From Pusillimonas sp. UBA6240 (lineage in GTDB: Bacteria > Pseudomonadota > Gammaproteobacteria > Burkholderiales > Burkholderiaceae_B), in NCBI GenBank assembly GCA_002441445.1, contig DJWC01000177.1, forward strand, positions 1 through 38,520: a stretch of 38,520 nucleotides of DNA, in the 5' to 3' direction. The notes below the pieces were generated by a model that saw nothing but the letters and a program-made list of their open reading frames with translations, had not been told where the DNA came from and made no database searches. The stretch's first letter is position 1; each line of letters starts with the position of its first letter. The position numbers and the translations under genes are program-made. This document shows positions 32,489 to 38,520 of this stretch, piece after piece.

Positions 32489-34764
32489 ACACGAGCGCGG
32501 ACGGCGCGGCGGCCGGCGGCTTGCAGCGCCTGGCGCAAGCCGCCGGCTTCATGGTGCACTGGCGGGATGCCTTCGGCGCGCCGCATCAAGTCGGCGATGA
32601 GGTGCTGCGCAATTTGCTGGCGGCCATGGGCTTGCCGGCCGGCAGCCCGGCGCAGATCGGCGAAAGCCTGAAACGGCTCGAACAAGAGGCGCAGGCGCAG
32701 ACCGCCAATCTGCTCGTCGTGGACCAGGGCGCGGCTCCCCTGTTTCCATGGTCCGGTCCGCCGGCTTATCGATTGACGCTGGAAAGCGGCAGGACGCTGG
32801 GCGGCCTGGCCAGCCCCGCCGGCCCGGGCCTGGTGCGCCTCGCGCCGCTGCAAGAAGTGGGTTATCACGCGCTGGAAATAGGCGATAGCCGCCGCATGCT
32901 GGCTGTCTGCCCGGCGCGCTGTCCTTCGGTGGCCGAGCGCATGGGCAGCCGGCGCGGGACGGCCCCGCCTTGGGGCGTGGCCGCGCAAATCTACAGCCTG
33001 CGCGGCGCGGAACCGGGCTGCGGCGGTGATTACACATTGCTGGCGCGGCTGGCGGAAGAGGCCGCCCGGCATGGCGCGGCCGCTGTTGCGATCAGCCCGG
33101 TCCACGCCATGTTCAGTGCCGCGCCGTCGCGCTATAGCCCTTATTCGCCTTCCAATCGGCTGTTCCTCAATGCCGCTTACATCGACCCCGCGCACGCCCT
33201 GGACGTGGCCGCCATGGCCGGCCGCGAAGAAGACGTGCTCATGCATGGCGGCGCTTGCGCGGACGCGAACCATGTGAACTGGGAAGAGGCGCAGCCGCGC
33301 CGGCTGCGGCTGCTGCGCCAGGCATACGCAGGCTTCCGGCGGCGCGGCGCCCATCCCCTGGCCGAGGAGCTGCAGGCATTCAGCGACCGTGGAGGCGTGG
33401 CTCTGCGGCGCCATGCGGTTTTCGAAGCGCTGCATGCATCGCATGTACAGCACTTGGGCCCCGAGCATGGCTGGCAGGACTGGCCCCCTTCATTGCGCGA
33501 TCCGGCCTCGGCGGCTGTCGCGGCCTTTGCGGAAAGCCATGCGGAGGAGGTCGGCTTCCATGTCTTCCTGCAGTGGCTGGCGCATCAAGGCATGCTGGCG
33601 GCGCAGCAGCGGGCGCTGGATGCCGGCATGCCCATAGGCCTGATCGCGGACCTGGCCATAGGCACCGATCCGCGCGGCAGCCATGCCTGGAGCAGCCAGG
33701 CGGAAATCCTGCCGGGCGTATCCCTGGGCGCGCCGCCCGACCTGTACCAAGCCGCGGGACAAAACTGGGGGCTGACGGCCATGTCGCCGCGCGCTTTGCA
33801 GGCGGAGCGCTATGCCTCCTTCATTGCTCTGCTGCGCGCCGCGTTCGCCGTCGCCGGCGGATTGCGTATCGACCATATACTGGGCTTGATGCGCATGTGG
33901 GTGATCGCCCCCGGCGCCTCTGCGGCGGACGGGGCCTATCTGCGCTATCCGCTGGAGGACATGCTGCGCCTGCTCGCCCTGGAAGCATGGCGCAACCATG
34001 CCATCGTCATCGGCGAGAATCTGGGCACGGTGCCGGAAGGCTTGAACGAGCGTCTGGCCGCCAGCGGGATACTTGGCATGAACGTGCTGTGGTTCCAGCG
34101 CGAGGACGAGAAAACCGGTGAAGGCGGCGCTGCGTCCGCGTGCGTGTTTCTTCCGCCATCGAGCTGGCCGTCCGCGGCGGTGTCCATGACCACGACCCAC
34201 GACCTGCCCACGGTGGCCGGCTGGTGGGCGGGACGCGACCTGTACTGGCGCGACCGTCTGAGCCCCCAAGGCGCAAAGCCCGACATCGCCGCCGCGCGGG
34301 CTATGCGCGAGCGAGAGAAAGCGGCATTGTGGGCGTCCGTGCAATCGACCGTCTGCTCGGCGGTGCAAGGCGATGCATCCGGGGATGCCGCCCTCGGTGG
34401 CGCCTGCGGATCGCGCGGCGGGCCGGCCGCCGAAGCGGCGTCGGCCGCGCCATCGGCCCTCTCGCCGCCGGCTTCCGCGCCATCGGGCGCCGCAGCGCCG
34501 GCCGCCGCGGCACCGGGTACTGCACCGCCAGCCACAGCACCGATTGCATCCATACTATGCTATGTGGCCAGCGCGCCCAGCCCCTTGTTCATCGCGCCGC
34601 TGGAAGATCTGCTGGGCATGGAAGATCAGCCCAACCTGCCGGGGGGCCACAAAGACTACCCCAGCTGGACGCAAATAGCGCCCTTGCCGGTCGACGCCGT
34701 CTTCAAGGACGGCGCCGTGCTGCGCCGTATCGCAGCCATAGAGCGGGGCAGGAGGGCATCGTGA
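32485..34764 (+). CDS. malQ: 4-alpha-glucanotransferase (amylomaltase) with low-complexity insertion
   Basis: MalQ (GH77) transfers glucan segments between maltooligosaccharides, recycling short chains left by GlgX and TreY. The catalytic residues are D463 (LRIDHILGLMRMWVI), E511 (IGENLGTVP) and D573 (TTHDLPTVAGWW). AAPSRYSPYSPSNRLFLNAAYIDP is the substrate-binding block, broken here only to respect length: AAPSRYSPYSPSNRLF, then LNAAYIDP. At 759 residues it is of the long bacterial type. Between about residues 629 and 688 it carries an Ala/Pro/Ser-rich stretch not expected in the family, just before the conserved terminal block SPLFIAPLEDLLGMEDQPNL. ATG 32485 overlaps the treZ stop as ATGA and follows GGGGGAG. 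Confidence 0.94.
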   Translation: MNTSADGAAAGGLQRLAQAAGFMVHWRDAFGAPHQVGDEVLRNLLAAMGLPAGSPAQIGESLKRLEQEAQAQTANLLVVDQGAAPLFPWSGPPAYRLTLESGRTLGGLASPAGPGLVRLAPLQEVGYHALEIGDSRRMLAVCPARCPSVAERMGSRRGTAPPWGVAAQIYSLRGAEPGCGGDYTLLARLAEEAARHGAAAVAISPVHAMFSAAPSRYSPYSPSNRLFLNAAYIDPAHALDVAAMAGREEDVLMHGGACADANHVNWEEAQPRRLRLLRQAYAGFRRRGAHPLAEELQAFSDRGGVALRRHAVFEALHASHVQHLGPEHGWQDWPPSLRDPASAAVAAFAESHAEEVGFHVFLQWLAHQGMLAAQQRALDAGMPIGLIADLAIGTDPRGSHAWSSQAEILPGVSLGAPPDLYQAAGQNWGLTAMSPRALQAERYASFIALLRAAFAVAGGLRIDHILGLMRMWVIAPGASAADGAYLRYPLEDMLRLLALEAWRNHAIVIGENLGTVPEGLNERLAASGILGMNVLWFQREDEKTGEGGAASACVFLPPSSWPSAAVSMTTTHDLPTVAGWWAGRDLYWRDRLSPQGAKPDIAAARAMREREKAALWASVQSTVCSAVQGDASGDAALGGACGSRGGPAAEAASAAPSALSPPASAPSGAAAPAAAAPGTAPPATAPIASILCYVASAPSPLFIAPLEDLLGMEDQPNLPGGHKDYPSWTQIAPLPVDAVFKDGAVLRRIAAIERGRRAS

Positions 34765-37625
34765 GCATCCCGCGTTCCACGGTCCGGCTGCAAGTGCATG
34801 GCGGCTTCACCCTTTACGATGCCTGCGAACAAGTCGACTACTTCGCCGGCCTGGGGATCAGCCATTACTATCTATCCCCCATCAGCCAGGCGCGGCCCGG
34901 GTCCGCCCATGGCTACGATGTGGTCGATCATTCGGTGGTCGGCGAAGAGCTCGGCGGCGAGAAGGCCTTGCGCTGCCTGGCCCAGGCGCTGCGCAAGCGC
35001 GATATGGGGCTGATACTGGATATCGTTCCCAATCACATGGCCACCCATCGGCGCAATCGCTGGTGGTGGGACGTGCTGCAGCACGGCCGGCATAGCGAGT
35101 ACGCCCATTGCTTCGACATAGACTGGCAGGCTCCCGGCCTGCGTGGCAAGGTGCTGGCGCCCTTCCTGGCCAGGCCGTACGGGGAAAGCCTGCGCGACGG
35201 CAGCCTGCGTGTGGCGGTGGACGAAGACAGCGGCTCGCCGGTCATAGAGGCCTGCGGCGCGCATTATCCCATCGCCGCCGGCACGCTGCACGCCATGGGC
35301 ATGGACGGCCGCCAGGCCGCCCGGTACTACGACGGCGCGGACGCCGAAGGCAGACAGCGCCTGCATGATTTGCTGGAAAGACAGCATTATCGGCTGGCCT
35401 GGTGGCGCTGCGCGGCCGACTGCATCAATTGGCGCCGCTTCTTTGAAATCAGCGATTTGATCGGCGTGCGGGTGGAGCAGCCCGCGGTATTCGACGCCGT
35501 GCACGCTTTGCCGCTGCGCCTATACGCCGAAGGGGTGATAGATGGCCTGCGCATCGATCATGTCGACGGCCTGGCCGATCCGGCCGCCTATTGCCGCCGC
35601 TTGCGGGCGGCCCTGCAGGCCCGCGAGGGTGAGCGCCCCGAAGCATTGCGGGGCGGGCCGGCCTGGCTGGTGGTGGAAAAAATATTGGCGCCGGCGGAGG
35701 CACTCGCGGGCGACTGGCGGGTGGACGGCACGAGCGGCTACGACTTCATGGAGCAAGCCGGCGCCTTGCTGCACGATCCCCGGGGCGAGCCGGCCCTGAC
35801 GCAGGAATGGGTGCGCGTGTCCGGGGACGCGCGCCCCGTGGAGGCATATGTGCGCGACGCCCGCGCCCTGATGCTGCGGCGGCATTTCGTTGCAGAGCGC
35901 AGAGCCCTGCTGCACAGGCTCGTCGGGCTCGCCCAGTCGGGCATAGAGGCCCGGGACTGGAGCGCGGAAGCCATAGGGCGGATGCTGGATGAAATCCTGC
36001 TGGACTTTCCCCATTATCGCAGCTATGCGGGGCAGGGCGGCCGCTCCGCCGCCGATGCGCGGCTGTTTGCCCGCCTGATGGGCCGGGTGCGGACGCGGCT
36101 GCATCCTTATGACCGGCAGGACGCGGCCATGCTGCTCGATTGGCTGGATGCTCACCTGGGCGGCAGGCCTCTGGCCGCGGCCGCCGCGCCGGTCTCGATC
36201 CCGCTGCGGGAACTGCCACCGGGCGCCTCCGCGTCCGAGGGCCGCGCCGCGGGAGATTCTGTTGATGAGGCGGCCATCGATGCACACCTCGATGGGCCCC
36301 ATGTTGCGCCTGTCGGCGGCTCCCCCGTTGCCCAGCCTCCCGTAGGCGGGCCCCCCTTAGGCGGGCCCCCCAATATTTCTCCGGGCGAGCTTCAGCGCGA
36401 AGCGGTACGGCGCTTTCAGCAGCTGACGCCGCCGCTGGCCGCCAAGTCGCTGGAAGACACCGTGTTCTACCGCTACGGACGCTTGCTGTCGCGCAACGAA
36501 GTCGGCGCGGATCCCGCGCAATTCTCCTTGAGCGTCGATGGCTTCCATCGGCAAGGCGCATGGCGCGCAGCCGCCGCGCCCCAAGCCATGCTGGCGACGG
36601 CGACGCACGACCACAAGCGCGGCGAAGATGCGCGGGCGCGCCTGGCCGTATTGAGCGAGATCCCCGCCGAATGGCTGGCGGCGGTGGCGCGCTGGGAAGC
36701 CATGGCCACCGGCGCCGGCGCTGCTCCCGCCGCCGCGGAGCGATACATGCTTTACCAGACCATGGTGGCCGCCTGGCCGCCGGATCTGGAGCCGGACGAC
36801 GAGGAAGGCATGGCGGCGTTCGGCGAGCGGCTGAAGCAATGGCAGACCAAAGCGCTGCGCGAAGCCAAGCAGAGCAGCAGCTGGGTGGAGCCCGATCTGA
36901 TCCACGAACGCAAGGCCGCGGCCTTCATCGACGGCATGATGCCGGGGAGACGCGGCCACGCCATCCTGGCCGATATGGCGGGCTTCGTACGCCGCCTGGC
37001 GCCTGCCGGCGCCGTCAACAGCCTGGCCCAGGCCGTATTGCGCCTGAGCATGCCGGGCGTGCCGGATCTTTACCAGGGGACCGAGTTCTGGGATTTCAGC
37101 CTGGTGGACCCCGACAACCGCCGGCCGGTCGATTTCAAGTCGCGGCGCGATGGCTTGCAACAGCTATCCGGCCGGAGCATGGAAGAGCTATTGGCCAATT
37201 GGAAGGACGGGCGCATCAAACAGGCGGTGCTGGCCCGCGCTTACGCTTTGCGCGCCGCCATGCCGGAAGTCTTCGCCCACGGAAGCTACCAGCCCCTGGC
37301 GCCGCAGGGAGCGGCCAGCGGGCACGCCATCGCCTATGCTCGCCGCAGCTCCCAAGGCGCAGCCGTCTTCGTGCTGGCGCCGCTGCGCTGCGCGGCGGGC
37401 ATCGAAGCCGGCGGGGCGGGATGCGAGCCCGACCAGGCGGGATACGAACCCAGGATAGCCCGCGGTTTCTGGCGGGATACCCACGTCGTCCTGCCGGACC
37501 GCTACGCGGGCGCGGAGCTGCATAATGCCTTGACGGGCGGCAGCCATCGCTCAGGGGAGGATGGCCGGCTGATGCTGGCGGACGTATTGAGCGGGTTGCC
37601 GGTGGCGATGCTGCGGGCTGCGTAG
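34761..37625 (+). CDS. treY: Malto-oligosyltrehalose synthase
   Basis: TreY (GH13_26) turns the reducing-end alpha-1,4 bond of a maltooligosaccharide into an alpha,alpha-1,1 bond; TreZ then frees trehalose. The 954-residue protein has STVRLQVHGGFTLYDACEQV at the N-terminus, then LGISHYYLSPISQARPGSAH, DIVPNHMA, nucleophile D266 (LRIDHVDGLADP), acid/base E306 (LVVEKILAP), D617 (THDHKRGEDARAR) and LSMPGVPDLYQGTEFWDFSL. A Pro/Gly/Ala-rich insertion of about 70 residues (471-541) contains a 15-bp repeat and interrupts the region between the two barrel halves. GTG 34761 overlaps the malQ stop as GTGA with AGGAGG upstream. It ends the operon. Confidence 0.95.
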   Translation: MSIPRSTVRLQVHGGFTLYDACEQVDYFAGLGISHYYLSPISQARPGSAHGYDVVDHSVVGEELGGEKALRCLAQALRKRDMGLILDIVPNHMATHRRNRWWWDVLQHGRHSEYAHCFDIDWQAPGLRGKVLAPFLARPYGESLRDGSLRVAVDEDSGSPVIEACGAHYPIAAGTLHAMGMDGRQAARYYDGADAEGRQRLHDLLERQHYRLAWWRCAADCINWRRFFEISDLIGVRVEQPAVFDAVHALPLRLYAEGVIDGLRIDHVDGLADPAAYCRRLRAALQAREGERPEALRGGPAWLVVEKILAPAEALAGDWRVDGTSGYDFMEQAGALLHDPRGEPALTQEWVRVSGDARPVEAYVRDARALMLRRHFVAERRALLHRLVGLAQSGIEARDWSAEAIGRMLDEILLDFPHYRSYAGQGGRSAADARLFARLMGRVRTRLHPYDRQDAAMLLDWLDAHLGGRPLAAAAAPVSIPLRELPPGASASEGRAAGDSVDEAAIDAHLDGPHVAPVGGSPVAQPPVGGPPLGGPPNISPGELQREAVRRFQQLTPPLAAKSLEDTVFYRYGRLLSRNEVGADPAQFSLSVDGFHRQGAWRAAAAPQAMLATATHDHKRGEDARARLAVLSEIPAEWLAAVARWEAMATGAGAAPAAAERYMLYQTMVAAWPPDLEPDDEEGMAAFGERLKQWQTKALREAKQSSSWVEPDLIHERKAAAFIDGMMPGRRGHAILADMAGFVRRLAPAGAVNSLAQAVLRLSMPGVPDLYQGTEFWDFSLVDPDNRRPVDFKSRRDGLQQLSGRSMEELLANWKDGRIKQAVLARAYALRAAMPEVFAHGSYQPLAPQGAASGHAIAYARRSSQGAAVFVLAPLRCAAGIEAGGAGCEPDQAGYEPRIARGFWRDTHVVLPDRYAGAELHNALTGGSHRSGEDGRLMLADVLSGLPVAMLRAA
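36312..36371 (+). repeat. 15-bp tandem repeat in treY
   Basis: Four 15-bp units start at 36312, 36327, 36342 and 36357 and encode VGGSP VAQPP VGGPP LGGPP. The last two differ at two bases only (gtaggcgggcccccc and ttaggcgggcccccc); the first two have decayed. Confidence 0.8.
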
Positions 37626-37640
37626 CACAGCCTGCAAGCC

Positions 37641-37749
37641 GGCCGGATCAGGGGCGCAGGCCGTGGATCGGGCGTACGCCCGGCCGGATCATGGATGCAG
37701 GCCCGGTTGAATCAGGCCTGCCGACCAGGCCGGATCAGGGGTACAGGCC
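37641..37749. repeat. Three imperfect 22-bp direct repeats between treY and the glutamate dehydrogenase gene
   Basis: Units at 37641-37662, 37682-37703 and 37728-37749 share ggccggatca at the start and caggcc at the end. The third unit contains the last codons and the stop codon of the minus-strand dehydrogenase gene, so the other two look like copies of that gene's 3' end. Between the first two lies a perfect 14-bp palindrome, CGGGCGTACGCCCG (37669-37682). With convergent genes on both sides the region may help end transcription, but no T-run follows. Confidence 0.7.
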
Positions 37750-38520
37750 GCGCACTTCGCGCGCTTCCAGGATGCGCGAGCAGGCGGTAATGAAGGCGGC
37801 GGTGCGCTGCGTGACCTGGTGCTCCTTGGCGACCGCGGCCACCGACGTGTAGGCGTTGCGCATCATGGCTTCGAGGCGGTGGTTGATTTCCTGTTCCGTC
37901 CAGAAGAAGCTGGAGAAGTCCTGCACCCATTCAAAATAGCTGACCGTTACCCCGCCGGCATTGGCGATCACATCGGGCACGACCAGGATGCCGTTGGAGG
38001 TCAGGATGTCGTCGGCTTCCGGCGTGGTGGGGCCGTTGGCGCCTTCGATGACGATGCGGGCCCGCACGCTGCCGGCATTGCCTTCGTGCAATTGCCCTTC
38101 CAGCGCCGCCGGAATGAGGATTTCCGTTTCCAGCGCCCAGAATTCCTCCGCCTTCAGGCTGTCGGTATCCGGCGCCCCGGCCACGCCGCCATGCTCTTCC
38201 GCGTGCTGCAGCAGCGACAAGATGTTCAGGCCATTGGAATTGTGCACGCAGCCCGTGTGATCCTGGATGGCGATGACTTTGGCGCCGGATTCATAAAAGA
38301 GCCGCGCCGCCGTGCCGCCCACATTGCCGAAGCCCTGTATGATGACGCGGGCGCCTTCTATGGGGATGCCCGCGTCGCGCGCCGCTTCGCAGGCCACCAC
38401 GTACACGCCGCGGCCGGTCGCTTCGACGCGCCCCAGGCTGCCGCCCAGCGAAATGGGCTTGCCGGTCACCACACCCGTGGTGGTCGCGCCTTCGTTCATG
38501 GAATAGGTGTCCATCATCCA
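37735..38520 (-). CDS. Glu/Leu/Phe/Val-family dehydrogenase, probably glutamate dehydrogenase, C-terminal part (partial)
   Basis: The last 261 residues of an NAD(P)-dependent amino acid dehydrogenase; the start lies beyond the window. The visible part includes MMDTYSMNEG, TGKPISLGGSLGRVEATGRG, the dinucleotide-binding loop QGFGNVGGTAARLFYESGAK, EGANGPTTPEAD, and PDVIANAGGVTVSYFEWVQD, all typical of glutamate dehydrogenases that interconvert glutamate and 2-oxoglutarate plus ammonia. The substrate lysine and aspartate lie upstream, outside the window. Cofactor preference was not determined. The gene converges on treY with a 109-bp repeat-containing gap. Confidence 0.92.
   Translation of the reverse strand, partial: WMMDTYSMNEGATTTGVVTGKPISLGGSLGRVEATGRGVYVVACEAARDAGIPIEGARVIIQGFGNVGGTAARLFYESGAKVIAIQDHTGCVHNSNGLNILSLLQHAEEHGGVAGAPDTDSLKAEEFWALETEILIPAALEGQLHEGNAGSVRARIVIEGANGPTTPEADDILTSNGILVVPDVIANAGGVTVSYFEWVQDFSSFFWTEQEINHRLEAMMRNAYTSVAAVAKEHQVTQRTAAFITACSRILEAREVRGLYP

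Overview
The window is GC-rich, densely packed chromosomal DNA from a Gram-negative bacterium, most likely a betaproteobacterium of the order Burkholderiales (an Alcaligenaceae/Bordetella-like relative is my best guess). The guess rests on protein style, base composition and gene content; no rRNA or other taxonomic marker is present. I saw no tRNA, rRNA, insertion sequence, phage gene or CRISPR array.

Layout. (1) 1-2389: the tail of L-threonine dehydrogenase, an RluA-family pseudouridine synthase, and on the minus strand an L-asparaginase. (2) 2496-4365: rpoN (sigma-54) on the minus strand, then a 340-bp intergenic region with two divergent -24/-12 promoters, one facing rpoN and one facing the next operon. 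(3) 4366-14331: a nine-gene plus-strand operon with mostly overlapping ends: BON-domain protein, GT4 glycosyltransferase, SDR oxidoreductase, GmhB-like HAD phosphatase, GT9 transferase, NodU/CmcH-type carbamoyltransferase, membrane-bound GT2, second GT9, and a UDP-glucuronate decarboxylase-like epimerase. It looks like a locus for a heptose- and perhaps pentose-containing carbamoylated glycoconjugate. (4) 14264-16780: two sigma-54 activators transcribed divergently, one without a sensory domain (minus strand) and one NtrC-type response regulator (plus strand). (5) 16859-18086: a GT2 glycosyltransferase with its own -24/-12 promoter and a small proline-rich protein on the minus strand. (6) 18366-37625: an eight-gene operon for alpha-glucan and trehalose metabolism: glgA, glgE, treS-mak fusion, glgB, glgX, treZ, malQ, treY. 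(7) 37735 to the end: the C-terminal part of a glutamate dehydrogenase on the minus strand.

How it may work together. Sigma-54 needs an activator to open promoters. The window holds sigma-54, two activators, and five good -24/-12 elements placed before rpoN, the glycan operon, the lone GT2, the proline-rich gene and the glycogen/trehalose operon. The simplest reading is a self-contained sigma-54 regulon that switches on a surface or periplasmic glycan together with storage glucan and trehalose, probably under stress or a growth transition. The promoters are read from sequence only; the coordinated regulon is an inference.

A second theme is short in-frame tandem repeats, mostly 15-bp units, inside several unrelated genes. 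They produce low-complexity tails and insertions in otherwise conserved enzymes.
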